Positions 53,068 through 62,191 of a DNA stretch of 64,000 nt are shown one piece after another. The stretch covers positions 17,764-81,763 of the forward strand of contig CAZRHJ010000003.1 of the NCBI GenBank assembly GCA_964600025.1, read 5' to 3'. A program made the translations under genes and the position numbers. How positions within the stretch are numbered: position 1 is the stretch's first letter; every line of letters starts with the position of its first letter. The stretch is from JADFUS01 sp964600025 (GTDB taxonomy: Bacteria > Bacteroidota > Bacteroidia > Bacteroidales > Rikenellaceae). Below the pieces are notes generated by a model that made no database searches, was not told the DNA's origin, and was given only the letters and a program-made list of their open reading frames with translations.

Positions 53068-55068
53068 TTATTTTCTGTCTGGGTAAACTATTCTTGAATG
53101 ATATATATTTACCAAAGCATTTTTTAGTGTTTCTTTAATTATTTCAATATCTCGCAACTCCAATTCTGAATTAGCCAACAAATTATCATTGATTTGGTTA
53201 GCAATAATTTTGTTAATTAGACTTGAAATAGTTTCTTCGTTATATTCTTTGAGTGAACGAGATGCAGCCTCAATACTATCACACATCAAACAAATAGATG
53301 CCTCTTTTGAGATAGGTTTAGGCCCTGGATACCTAAAATCTTGTTCATCAACGTTTTCTTTACCAACCTTTTCAATTTCTTTGCTGTAAAAATAAAAAAT
53401 CAAAGAATCAGAATGGTGAGTTGCAATAAACTCAGTAATAATATCTGGTAATTTATATTTTTTTGCAAGTGCAATACCAGAGGTTACGTGGTTTTTGATA
53501 ATCTCTGCACTTTGTTTAGGAGTTAGATTATCGTGAGGTTTGCTGTCATTTGTAATATTCTCAATAAAATATTGAGGGTTAGACATTTTTCCAATATCGT
53601 GATACAAAGCACCTGTACGAGCCAACAAATCATTTGCTTTTATAGCTTTCGCAGCACGTTCCGAAAGGTTAGAAACTTGTACAGAATGTTGGAAAGTTCC
53701 CGGAGCATTTGTAGCCAAATCCCTCAAAAGTTTTTGGTTCGTATCACACAAGTCAAACAATGTAATCTTTGTAACAAAATTAAATACTTTCTCAATCACA
53801 AATAAGAATTGATACAATACCACAGTTGCAAATGAATTTATAACAAACCAAATGAAAGTAGAATAATTATCAGTTTCGTATTCTCCACTAATAACACTCA
53901 TAGCCGTATAGCACAACACAAAAGTAAACAGTGCAGACAAACTCGCTGGGACAATAGTATGGCGACGGTAAGAGCTTCGCATAATCATCAAAGCAACAAC
54001 ACCTCCTAAGAAATTAACCACAAAAAAGTCTATTGGACGTGGAGCAATCATTGCCACCGACAACAATATAAATATATATTGATGAATTGCCATTTTGGTG
54101 GAATAAAATGCTGCAATATACAAAGGTACTATCATAAATGGTATGATATACACACTTTGGTTTGAGTACTGCGACACAAAGACCATAGCAACAGTGCTAC
54201 CTATATACATTATCAACACAAACAAAATATTATTTAATTTTGCAAGTACCTGCCCTCTAAGCTCACGTAAAGTAAGGTAAGACACTATTAATATTAGCAA
54301 AACATATAATAGATACCCCCCAAAAGAGAATAACGAAAAACCACTACTTTCACGCTTATTAAATTCGTTTCGATAGGAGTCAAGCACATTAAAAACTGTG
54401 TCATTAATAACATCTCCATTACGAACAATAACATCACCTTTTGCAATAAAACCTTTGGCTTTCGAAACTTTTTCGAGTTCTTTTTGTTGATTTATTTGAT
54501 TAATATCAAAATCATATTTAACATTTGGCTGTATAAGCTCCTTGATTGTCTGAAATTCTTCAATAGAAATATCATTTCTGACCGTATTATATATTTCGTT
54601 TGTGGCAGATGAAACAGAATACAAATTTCTGACACTAACAATTTTTATAGAATTTTTGTATATTAATTTTATAATTGATTTACCTTCTATATTGCTGGAT
54701 TCGTCCAAAATTCCAACTTCCAAAACCTCGCTTAGTTTGTTATACAGAACAAGACCTTTTTGAGACAATATACCTTGATCATCAGCATTAAAATGCCATA
54801 CAACACTTTCCAAAACGTATTTGGAAAGTGTTGTATCTAATTCATATACAGGGACATAGTTATTCGTAATTAAATCAATATCCTCTTTATATTCTTGCTC
54901 AGATTTTTGGATTGGAAAATCAAAAGCAGCAATAATTTTGTTGCCATTCCACGTTTGACCAATTTTAAAAGCATAGTTAAACGAACTATAATTTGGCACA
55001 ATTAATGAAATTATAATTGCGGTGAGAACAAAAAGGGAAATATTCAAATACTTACGATTCATAATCAT
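53068..55068 (-). CDS. 7TM-HD receptor-type phosphohydrolase (PgpH-like)
   Basis: A 666-residue membrane enzyme. An N-terminal helix (about 8-26) is followed by an extracytoplasmic 7TMR-HDED domain (about 30-265), seven membrane helices (about 265-440) and a cytoplasmic HD domain from about 455. Metal-binding residues include His490-Asp491 in ALYHDIGKMSNPQYF and the later ATHHSDSL and MCDSIEAASR. In Listeria, PgpH degrades cyclic di-AMP; the same activity here is a family-based inference. It is directly preceded by yitT with no gap, so they form one operon. Confidence 0.88.
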   Translation of the reverse strand: MIMNRKYLNISLFVLTAIIISLIVPNYSSFNYAFKIGQTWNGNKIIAAFDFPIQKSEQEYKEDIDLITNNYVPVYELDTTLSKYVLESVVWHFNADDQGILSQKGLVLYNKLSEVLEVGILDESSNIEGKSIIKLIYKNSIKIVSVRNLYSVSSATNEIYNTVRNDISIEEFQTIKELIQPNVKYDFDINQINQQKELEKVSKAKGFIAKGDVIVRNGDVINDTVFNVLDSYRNEFNKRESSGFSLFSFGGYLLYVLLILIVSYLTLRELRGQVLAKLNNILFVLIMYIGSTVAMVFVSQYSNQSVYIIPFMIVPLYIAAFYSTKMAIHQYIFILLSVAMIAPRPIDFFVVNFLGGVVALMIMRSSYRRHTIVPASLSALFTFVLCYTAMSVISGEYETDNYSTFIWFVINSFATVVLYQFLFVIEKVFNFVTKITLFDLCDTNQKLLRDLATNAPGTFQHSVQVSNLSERAAKAIKANDLLARTGALYHDIGKMSNPQYFIENITNDSKPHDNLTPKQSAEIIKNHVTSGIALAKKYKLPDIITEFIATHHSDSLIFYFYSKEIEKVGKENVDEQDFRYPGPKPISKEASICLMCDSIEAASRSLKEYNEETISSLINKIIANQINDNLLANSELELRDIEIIKETLKNALVNIYHSRIVYPDRK

Positions 55069-55992
55069 TTATTTTGTAGCTACTCCATCAAATGCTTTAA
55101 ATCCGTCGCCAAGAGTCTCGTGTGCTTCTACCACTACCAAGAAGGCTTTTGGATCTATTGCTTTGATTGTAGATTGGATTAAAGGTAATTGTTTTCTATC
55201 TATGACCACAAAGATAATATTTTTATCGTTTCGAGTATACATTCCTTCGGCTTTTATTAATGTTGCACCTCTTTCAAGCTCATTAATGATATATTCTCTA
55301 AGTTCTGTTTGTTTGTCAGATATAATAAATAGTAATTTGTTAGATGTACCACCTTCTACTATATAGTCTATTACACGTGTCAAAACAAACACACAAATAA
55401 CAGAATAAAGAGGAAGTTTCCAGCTACCAATCAACAAACCAGATAATATAATACCAGATTCTACAAATATAATTGCTTTTGAAAGTGGAATACGTCCATA
55501 CTTAGATACAATCATAGATACAATATCTGTACCGCCACTTGTACCGTGATTTACGAATATCATACCCAAACCTACTCCCATTACCAAACCGCCAAACACA
55601 GCAGCAAGCAACAAATCATCTGTCAAATTTATAGAACCACCAAACATCAATGCTGGGTCGTTACCAATAATTGTAGTAAACAAGTTTATCATTAAGGGCG
55701 TTACTACGGCAGAAAAAATAGTTTTTGCACCAACACCACTTCCCAAAGCATAAAATGCAAGTATAAGCAAAGGAATATCCATTGCAATACCAAATGTACC
55801 AATCATTATATTAGGAAAGAAATGGTGAAGAATAATACCAATACCATAAACTCCACCCGGAACTAAGTTGTAGGGAGTTATAAAAATCACCAATCCAATA
55901 GCAAGAAGTGCAGAACCTAACAATATTGCACCCCAAGATAAGAACCATTTAAAACTTAAAGGTTTTTCACCCAAAATCACTGTCTGTGTCAT
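55069..55992 (-). CDS. YitT-family membrane protein
   Basis: A 307-residue protein with five or six membrane helices (about 17-205) containing the family motif ITPYNLVPGGVYGIGIILHHFF (about 37-58) and VNHGTSGGTDIVSMIV, and a cytoplasmic DUF2179 domain (about 225-285, ERGATLIKAEGMYTRNDKNIIFVVIDRKQL). Function of YitT proteins is unclear. The gene ends exactly where pgpH begins. A -7 box TACTTTTG lies upstream at 56096-56089 (minus strand). Confidence 0.87.
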   Translation of the reverse strand: MTQTVILGEKPLSFKWFLSWGAILLGSALLAIGLVIFITPYNLVPGGVYGIGIILHHFFPNIMIGTFGIAMDIPLLILAFYALGSGVGAKTIFSAVVTPLMINLFTTIIGNDPALMFGGSINLTDDLLLAAVFGGLVMGVGLGMIFVNHGTSGGTDIVSMIVSKYGRIPLSKAIIFVESGIILSGLLIGSWKLPLYSVICVFVLTRVIDYIVEGGTSNKLLFIISDKQTELREYIINELERGATLIKAEGMYTRNDKNIIFVVIDRKQLPLIQSTIKAIDPKAFLVVVEAHETLGDGFKAFDGVATK

Positions 55993-56138
55993 AAATTATC
56001 AATTAATATGTATTATTTTGAAATATTTTGAGCCTTAAAATGATGTTATATTTATATCATAAAACACTCAAAAAGGTTAATCATTGCACAAAAGTACAAA
56101 AGATTTCAGAAAAACACTAATAAATATAATAAAATCAT

Positions 56139-56146
56139 TACCTTTG
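56139..56146 (+). promoter_or_regulatory. -7 box for plsY
   Basis: TACCTTTG, perfect to TAnnTTTG, 24 bases before the ATG at 56170. An earlier out-of-frame ATG at 56162 is not used. Confidence 0.5.
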
Positions 56147-56169
56147 CATCGTAAAAATTTGATGAGCGT

Positions 56170-56790
56170 ATGATACTATACATTTGTTTAGGGTTAATCT
56201 CTTATTTATTAGGATCTATTTCGAGTGCGGTTTGGATTAGCAGAAGGTTTTATGGAATAGATATTCGTGAACACGGAAGTGGAAATGCTGGAGCAACAAA
56301 TATGCTTAGAGTACTGGGCAGAAAAGCTGCACTACCAGTATTTATTATAGATTTTTTCAAAGGTTATGTTGCCGTTGCTATTGCACACTTCACAGATTTG
56401 GACGGGGATAGTTTCTTTATTTTGAAATTAGTATTAGCATTTTTGGCAGTAGTTGGCCATATGTTCCCTCTATACACAAAATTCAAGGGAGGCAAAGGAG
56501 TTGCAACAATCGCTGGTGCAATGCTTGGTATAGCACCACTTGCATTACTTCTTGCATTCACAACATTTTTTGTAACACTTGCAATCTCAAAATACGTATC
56601 GTTGGGTTCAATGATTGGAGGTATTTCATTCCCAATATACATTTTGCTTCTTGAAGGAAACTGTTCACTAAGATTTTATTTCGGTATCACAATAGCATTA
56701 CTACTAATACTAACCCACCGCAAAAACATTGGAAGAATTGCCAAGGGTACAGAATCTAAAATATATCTAAAAAAACGAAAAGAAAAATAA
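56170..56790 (+). CDS. plsY: Acyl-phosphate:glycerol-3-phosphate acyltransferase
   Basis: A 206-residue inner-membrane enzyme with five helices that makes lysophosphatidic acid from acyl phosphate and glycerol 3-phosphate. The three cytoplasmic motifs are visible: GSISSAVWISRRFYGIDIREHGSGNAGATN with the Ser/Arg of motif 1 (about 16-43), KGGKGVATIAG (about 108-118) and LTHRKNIGRIAKGTESK near the end. It is alone and followed by a strong terminator. Confidence 0.93.
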   Translation: MILYICLGLISYLLGSISSAVWISRRFYGIDIREHGSGNAGATNMLRVLGRKAALPVFIIDFFKGYVAVAIAHFTDLDGDSFFILKLVLAFLAVVGHMFPLYTKFKGGKGVATIAGAMLGIAPLALLLAFTTFFVTLAISKYVSLGSMIGGISFPIYILLLEGNCSLRFYFGITIALLLILTHRKNIGRIAKGTESKIYLKKRKEK

Positions 56791-56803
56791 TCGTATATAA
56801 CAA

Positions 56804-56838
56804 CAAAAAAACACTAAACATTAGTTTAGTGTTTTTTT
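56804..56838 (+). terminator. Terminator after plsY
   Basis: AAAAAACACTAAAC, loop ATTA, GTTTAGTGTTTTTTT: a 14-bp perfect stem followed by T residues. Confidence 0.9.
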
Positions 56839-56864
56839 ATTATACATATAGTAATTTTAAAGAA

Positions 56865-56957
56865 ACTCTACTTTTGACTATTGCAGTACTGGCATACATA
56901 AAACATAGCATTGGTGAAATATACAAGATAGACGAGTTTCAGTTTAGCAGACAACAA
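56865..56957 (-). repeat. Dispersed palindromic element, short diverged copy
   Basis: Keeps GCAGTACTGGCATAC, GCATTGGTGAAATATACAAGATAGACGAGTTTC and an A-end AGCAGACAACAATTA. It ends about 4 bases before the mtaB stop codon and is co-oriented with mtaB. Confidence 0.7.
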
Positions 56958-56961
56958 TTAC

Positions 56962-58260
56962 CTACTTCTCACCAATAGCAAGTCCAGACTCATCTACCCT
57001 AACAATTTTCACCTTAACAAGCGTATTTATCAATTCTTTTTGGTAAGGCAATTCAACTTTCACATAGTTAGATGTATAACCAAACATCACTCCACCTCGT
57101 CTAAAACCCTCAACTAAAACTTCCACTTCACGCCCCAAAAACTTTTCACAAAATTCTTTATGCAGAGAATTTGACAATTCAGTAAGTTTTTCTACTCTAA
57201 GGTGGCGAGTATGAATATCCACACTACCCTCATACAAAACGGCATCTGTATTAGCTCTCTCGGAATAAGGGAAGATATGCAAAAACGAAGGTTTCAACTC
57301 AGCTAACAAATCATAAGTTTTTTGGAACAATTCGTCTGTTTCACCCGGAAAACCTACAATCACATCAATACCTATAAAAGTTTCGGCATCAATAGATTTA
57401 ATCATATTAATTTTTTCAGCAAATTTTTCTACCGTATATCTACGTCGCATTTTTGCTAAAATTTCGTTACAACCAGACTGGATAGGAATATGGTAATGCG
57501 GTTGGAATTTCGGAGAATTATGTGTAAATTCAAATATTTCCGCAGTAAGCAAATTAGGCTCAATAGATGATATTCTGTATCGCTCAATACCCTCAACAGA
57601 ATCCAAAGCACGTAGCAAATCCAAAAAACTCTCATTAGTAGTTCTGCCATAGTCGCCAATATTAACACCTGTCAAGACAATTTCTTTGATACCTTTTTGA
57701 GCAATTTCAGTAGCTTGGTTCACAAGTTCGGAAATAGACATATTTCTACTTTCGCCACGAGCCAAAGGGATTGTACAGTACGAACAATGATAGTTACAAC
57801 CATCTTGAACTTTCAAAAAAGCACGTGTTCTATCTCCCGACGAAAACGAAGCAAAAAAAGAACTAATATCGTTTGTATCACACGAGAAAATTGTCTTTTC
57901 GCCTTTCAAAGCAATATCTCTAACCATTTTCACTATATCTCCTTTTTGATTGTTATTAACAACCAAATCCACACCCTCTATCTCAGATATTTCTTGTGGT
58001 TTGAGTTGTGCATAACAACCCGTAACCGCAATTATCGACTGAGGATTATCTCTATGTATTTTGCGAATTAAATATCTACATTTTTTGTCGGCAGTATCTG
58101 TTACTGAACAACTATTTATAACGTGAATATCTGCACTTTTATCTGAGTCTTTCACTCTTTCAAAACCTTCACCTTCAAACTGACGTGCCAAAGTAGAAGA
58201 TTCCGAGAAATTAAGTTTACAACCCAAAGTGTGAAATTTTACTCGTTTATTTTGATTCAT
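56962..58260 (-). CDS. mtaB: tRNA t6A37 methylthiotransferase
   Basis: A 432-residue radical-SAM methylthiotransferase that adds a methylthio group to threonylcarbamoyl-adenosine 37 of tRNA. The N-terminal cluster uses Cys14 (HTLGCKLNFSES), Cys51 and Cys82. The radical-SAM cluster uses Cys155, Cys159 and Cys162 (CNYHCSYC). A TRAM domain ends the protein (VEVLVEGFRRGGVMFGYTSNYVKVEL). The spacing and GCKLN variant point to MtaB rather than MiaB or RimO. A -7 box TATCTTTG at 58285-58278 (minus strand) sits in the 26-bp gap after the TonB receptor gene. Confidence 0.92.
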   Translation of the reverse strand: MNQNKRVKFHTLGCKLNFSESSTLARQFEGEGFERVKDSDKSADIHVINSCSVTDTADKKCRYLIRKIHRDNPQSIIAVTGCYAQLKPQEISEIEGVDLVVNNNQKGDIVKMVRDIALKGEKTIFSCDTNDISSFFASFSSGDRTRAFLKVQDGCNYHCSYCTIPLARGESRNMSISELVNQATEIAQKGIKEIVLTGVNIGDYGRTTNESFLDLLRALDSVEGIERYRISSIEPNLLTAEIFEFTHNSPKFQPHYHIPIQSGCNEILAKMRRRYTVEKFAEKINMIKSIDAETFIGIDVIVGFPGETDELFQKTYDLLAELKPSFLHIFPYSERANTDAVLYEGSVDIHTRHLRVEKLTELSNSLHKEFCEKFLGREVEVLVEGFRRGGVMFGYTSNYVKVELPYQKELINTLVKVKIVRVDESGLAIGEK

Positions 58261-58277
58261 TTCATTTAAAATTTATG

Positions 58278-58285
58278 CAAAGATA
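58278..58285 (-). promoter_or_regulatory. -7 box for mtaB
   Basis: On the minus strand TATCTTTG, 17 bases before the mtaB ATG and just past the stop codon of the upstream receptor gene. Confidence 0.45.
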
Positions 58286-58286
58286 A

Positions 58287-60476
58287 TTAAAAACTCATTC
58301 TAAGCGAAACAAAACCAGTAATTCCGGGAGTAACTGCCGAATTAAACGATGCAATAGACGGGGTATAATTAAACATATTGTTCACACCTGCCGAGAAATT
58401 CCATTTGTGATTAAGTATAGCATTAAACGACAAATTACACAAAACATATCCCTCTAAATTTCCCTCATATACTCCTTCAATAATTTCTGGAATAAGCGAA
58501 CCAGAATTATTTATGATTGTTGGCATCATATCTTGATAAGTTTTTGGACTGTAATAATTTGCTGAGAAATTCACTCCCAAAGTCCATTTTTTCACTTCAA
58601 ACATATAATTTGTAAGCAAAGAAACAGTGTGGGGCGAAGCAAATATATATTGAGCCGAATTTACAGGGCCAGACTCATCTCTATAACTGAAAGAATAATT
58701 TGCATTAAACCACCAACCCTTCAAAATCATTAGGCGAGTAGCAAAATCCACTCCATACAAATTACTCTTAGCGGTATTCTGGTAAATCAACCTTAACTCC
58801 TGCACATCGTGATAAGTGTCTATTTTATCTCTAAAAAAGTTTGCGTAAGCGTTCAATGACATATAAAGTCTATTGTTCGATGACAAATAATCTCCCGAAA
58901 CCGAAACAAAATTATTTGTTTCTGGTTTTAGGTCAGCATTTCCAGTAATTGTCAAACCCATATATGGCTGGTAATACTCCATATAACGTTCTTTGAGCGA
59001 CGGGTTTCTAAATCCCATTGCATAATTAGCTCTAATTTTGAATTTATTAAGGTCAAATTTAAGCCCCAACTGCGGAATTACCGAAAATCCCATTCCTTGT
59101 TTATCTTTGTTCTTATCAGGTGCAAAAATATTATTAAACATCTCTTCTGCCGAAGTAAAACCATAATTATCCAAACGAACTCCTGCAAGAATTTCTACTA
59201 CATTAGATAATTTTGCCTCGTCTTGAACATACAGAGAAAAGGTATTTGAAAAGTATTTATCACCAAAGCCACCACTTGACAAGTCTAATTTTAGAGTTTC
59301 TCTAAAAAAGTCCATTCCCACAGTAAGTTCATTATTTTTGAAAGAAGTATTTTTGTAAAGCACTCTTCCAACCATCACATTGTGGTCTTGTTTTGGTGTA
59401 ATCAAACCCAAACTATCTTGATGACGAGTCGTGTTTGTTGTATGAAAAGAGAAATCCAAATTATTATTTTTATTTATCGAATAATTCAAATAAGCATCAA
59501 TATTATAGCCTTGATAATTCTCAAAAGGAACTACTCCATCTTCACCAATCGAACCAAAAGATTTATAATTCCCCAAATCATATCTATTTTTCCAATAATA
59601 ACCACCTTTTAGTCGAGCAGTCAAATGCTCAGATATTTTATATTCTAATTTTTGGTTCAAAGCCACACTCTGCCACCCACTAACACTAATACCACTGCTA
59701 TCCACAGGAACATAAATATATTTATCTACTGGTTTGCCGTCAATCACCAAATAATGTCTTTTTTCGGAATGTTTGCTAACCAAACGATATGGGTCTATGG
59801 ATTGATAAGTTATGTCGGTAGTAGTAACAAATCTTTGTGAATTATAACCTAAATATGCAGCAGATGTAATGTTTGGCATATCCACTGTCATTCCCTCTTT
59901 ACGGTCTTTTTTGTTTATTTGATTAAAACCTCCAAAATTCACATAAGCACTACCCTCCAAACCATTATAAGGGCGTTTTGTAATTATATTGATAGTTGCA
60001 CCCATTGAGTTTGAACCATACATAACCGACGACGAGCCTTTCACAACTTCTATTCTTGAAATAGCCTCAGTTGGGATTTTAGAAAAATCTATATTTCCAT
60101 TTGTATCCCCCGACAATCGTTCACCATCTACGAGTATCAAAATATTACGTGCATCAAGTCCTTGAAAAGTCATTGACGTGCCATAGGCAGCTTGATGAAA
60201 TTCCAAACCTGGTAATTGACTCGACAAAACATCTTCTAATTTGCTCATACCAGTTGCTCGAATTTGCTTTTCGGTAATAAGTTGAGTTAGAATAGGGACA
60301 TTTTTTAACGAGCGTTTACTACGTGTTCCTGTTACCACAACAGCGTCCATAGTAAGGGTATCCATTACGAAAGTTTGCTGACCCAAAAGCTTTTCATTTT
60401 GCGTAACTTGTTGAGCATCAACTCTAATAGTAAATAGAGAAAATAATATTAACAATAATACAACCTTTTTGTTCAT
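58287..60476 (-). CDS. TonB-dependent outer-membrane receptor
   Basis: A 729-residue receptor, started at MNKKVVLLLILFSLF (60476); the frame extends 19 codons further across the promoter. Signal peptide at 1-21. TonB box MDAVVVTG (about 40-47). Plug domain at about 50-165 (IRATGMSKLEDVLSSQLPGLEF, FQGLDARNILILVDGERLSGD, EVVKGSSSVMYGSNSMGATIN). A 22-strand barrel follows, ending in Phe. The barrel segment FRNPSLKERYMEYYQP and NADLKPET recall heme and cobalamin receptors (HmuR/BtuB style), but the ligand is uncertain. No partner uptake genes are adjacent. Confidence 0.87.
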   Translation of the reverse strand: MNKKVVLLLILFSLFTIRVDAQQVTQNEKLLGQQTFVMDTLTMDAVVVTGTRSKRSLKNVPILTQLITEKQIRATGMSKLEDVLSSQLPGLEFHQAAYGTSMTFQGLDARNILILVDGERLSGDTNGNIDFSKIPTEAISRIEVVKGSSSVMYGSNSMGATINIITKRPYNGLEGSAYVNFGGFNQINKKDRKEGMTVDMPNITSAAYLGYNSQRFVTTTDITYQSIDPYRLVSKHSEKRHYLVIDGKPVDKYIYVPVDSSGISVSGWQSVALNQKLEYKISEHLTARLKGGYYWKNRYDLGNYKSFGSIGEDGVVPFENYQGYNIDAYLNYSINKNNNLDFSFHTTNTTRHQDSLGLITPKQDHNVMVGRVLYKNTSFKNNELTVGMDFFRETLKLDLSSGGFGDKYFSNTFSLYVQDEAKLSNVVEILAGVRLDNYGFTSAEEMFNNIFAPDKNKDKQGMGFSVIPQLGLKFDLNKFKIRANYAMGFRNPSLKERYMEYYQPYMGLTITGNADLKPETNNFVSVSGDYLSSNNRLYMSLNAYANFFRDKIDTYHDVQELRLIYQNTAKSNLYGVDFATRLMILKGWWFNANYSFSYRDESGPVNSAQYIFASPHTVSLLTNYMFEVKKWTLGVNFSANYYSPKTYQDMMPTIINNSGSLIPEIIEGVYEGNLEGYVLCNLSFNAILNHKWNFSAGVNNMFNYTPSIASFNSAVTPGITGFVSLRMSF

Positions 60477-60507
60477 ATTTTTTATACATTTGAGGAATAT
60501 TTGCGTA

Positions 60508-60515
60508 CAAAGGTA
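60508..60515 (-). promoter_or_regulatory. -7 box for the TonB receptor gene
   Basis: On the minus strand TACCTTTG, 31 bases before MNKK. Its position inside the longer open frame supports the shorter start. Confidence 0.5.
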
Positions 60516-60601
60516 ATAAAAAAACATAAACAACAGTCTTATTTTTTTTACTTATCACGCAACAAAGTATCAAAAAGTATAAAGATTATTATAATAAAAC
60601 T

Positions 60602-62191
60602 ATGTCAGAAGGAACTAAAAAAACAGATTTTTTAATCATTGGTTCTGGTGCGGCAGGATTGTCCTTAGCCTTAAAAGTTGCCGATTATGGCAAAGTGTTG
60701 CTAATCTCAAAAGCTGAAATATGCACTACTAACACCAACAAAGCACAAGGCGGAATCGCATCTGTGATGTATGAACCAGATAATTTTGAGAAACACATTG
60801 CAGACACTATTGTTTGCGGTTCAAAAGAGGGCAACGAAGAGGTAATTCGTATGGTTGTCGAGAATGCTCCAAAACAAATCAAAGAATTGATTAAATGGGG
60901 AGTAGCATTTGACAAAAAAGACGGAAAATATGATTTAGCTCGTGAGGGAGGTCATTCGGAACACCGTATTTTGCACCACAAAGACAATACTGGTGAGGCT
61001 ATCCAAGAGGCTCTACAACGCAAAGTAAAACAACACAAAAACATAGAAATTGCCGAAAACCATTTTGCAGTCGATTTACTTACCCAACACCATTTGGGCA
61101 AACTCGTAAAAAAAGACACAAAAGATATAGAGTGCTACGGTGCTTACATTCTAAACACAAAAACAGGAGATGTATATACAGTACTTTCAAAAGTAACTAT
61201 ACTTGCTACTGGCGGTGTTGGCAACATCTATAACGTTACAACAAACCCAATCGTAGCAACGGGCGACGGTATAGCTATGGCACATCGTGCAAAGGCAAAA
61301 ATTGAAGGTATGGAATTTATACAATTCCACCCAACAAGCCTTTACGACCCAAACACTCGACCATCGTTTTTGATAACAGAGGCAATGAGAGGATTTGGAG
61401 CAATTCTTCGCACCAAAAAAGGTGAAGATTTTATGCCTAAATACCACAAAATGGGCTCTCTTGCTCCTCGTGATGTAGTGGCAAGATCAATAGACTCTGA
61501 ACTAAAAAAATATGGAGATGATTTTGTGTATCTTGACGTTACACACAAACCAGCAAAAGATATTATAGACCACTTCCCAAATATATATCACAAATGTTTG
61601 GAAAACGGTATTGATATTACAAAAGATATGATACCAGTTGTTCCAGCAGCTCACTATTGTTGTGGTGGTGTGAAAGTAGACACGAATGGTCAAACAAACA
61701 TATCAAGACTTTATGCAGCAGGAGAATGTTCTTCGACTGGTCTACACGGTGCAAACAGACTTGCATCAAACTCACTAATCGAAGCAGTCGTTTATGCAGA
61801 CAAAATTGCTAAACACGCACTATCAAGAATCAACGATTTGACTTTCCAAACAGATATTCCAATTTGGAACTTTGAAGGAACTATCCACCCAGAGGAAATG
61901 ATTTTGATTACTCAAAGCTACAAAGAAATGCAACAAATAATGAGCTACTACGTTGGTATTGTACGCTCAAATGCACGTTTAGAAAGAGCTTTATCTCGTC
62001 TGGAAATTATCTACCACGAGACCGAGGAAATGTACAAAACATTGAAAATAAACAAACAACTTTGCGAATTGAGAAATATGATTGCAGTGGCATATATTAT
62101 CATCAAACACGCAAAAGAAATGAAACATAGCGTTGGTCTACACTACACAATAGACTACCCTACTATAAATATGACTAAACAAGAATTTTAG
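60602..62191 (+). CDS. nadB: L-aspartate oxidase
   Basis: A 529-residue FAD enzyme oxidising aspartate to iminoaspartate, the substrate of NadA. FAD-binding DFLIIGSGAAGLSLALKV (9-26), the TNTNKAQGGIASVMYEPDN segment, REGGHSEHRILHHKDNTG with active-site His/Arg, FIQFHPTSLYDP, and CSSTGLHGANRLASNSLIEAVVYA near 378-401 are all intact. It is distinguished from succinate dehydrogenase subunit A by the short C-terminus and EGGHS motif. The last base of its stop codon is the first of the helicase start. Confidence 0.94.
   Translation: MSEGTKKTDFLIIGSGAAGLSLALKVADYGKVLLISKAEICTTNTNKAQGGIASVMYEPDNFEKHIADTIVCGSKEGNEEVIRMVVENAPKQIKELIKWGVAFDKKDGKYDLAREGGHSEHRILHHKDNTGEAIQEALQRKVKQHKNIEIAENHFAVDLLTQHHLGKLVKKDTKDIECYGAYILNTKTGDVYTVLSKVTILATGGVGNIYNVTTNPIVATGDGIAMAHRAKAKIEGMEFIQFHPTSLYDPNTRPSFLITEAMRGFGAILRTKKGEDFMPKYHKMGSLAPRDVVARSIDSELKKYGDDFVYLDVTHKPAKDIIDHFPNIYHKCLENGIDITKDMIPVVPAAHYCCGGVKVDTNGQTNISRLYAAGECSSTGLHGANRLASNSLIEAVVYADKIAKHALSRINDLTFQTDIPIWNFEGTIHPEEMILITQSYKEMQQIMSYYVGIVRSNARLERALSRLEIIYHETEEMYKTLKINKQLCELRNMIAVAYIIIKHAKEMKHSVGLHYTIDYPTINMTKQEF

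Noticed and set aside
60477..60533. Upstream extension of the TonB receptor gene
   Set aside because: It covers the -7 box and places residues before an otherwise normal signal peptide.
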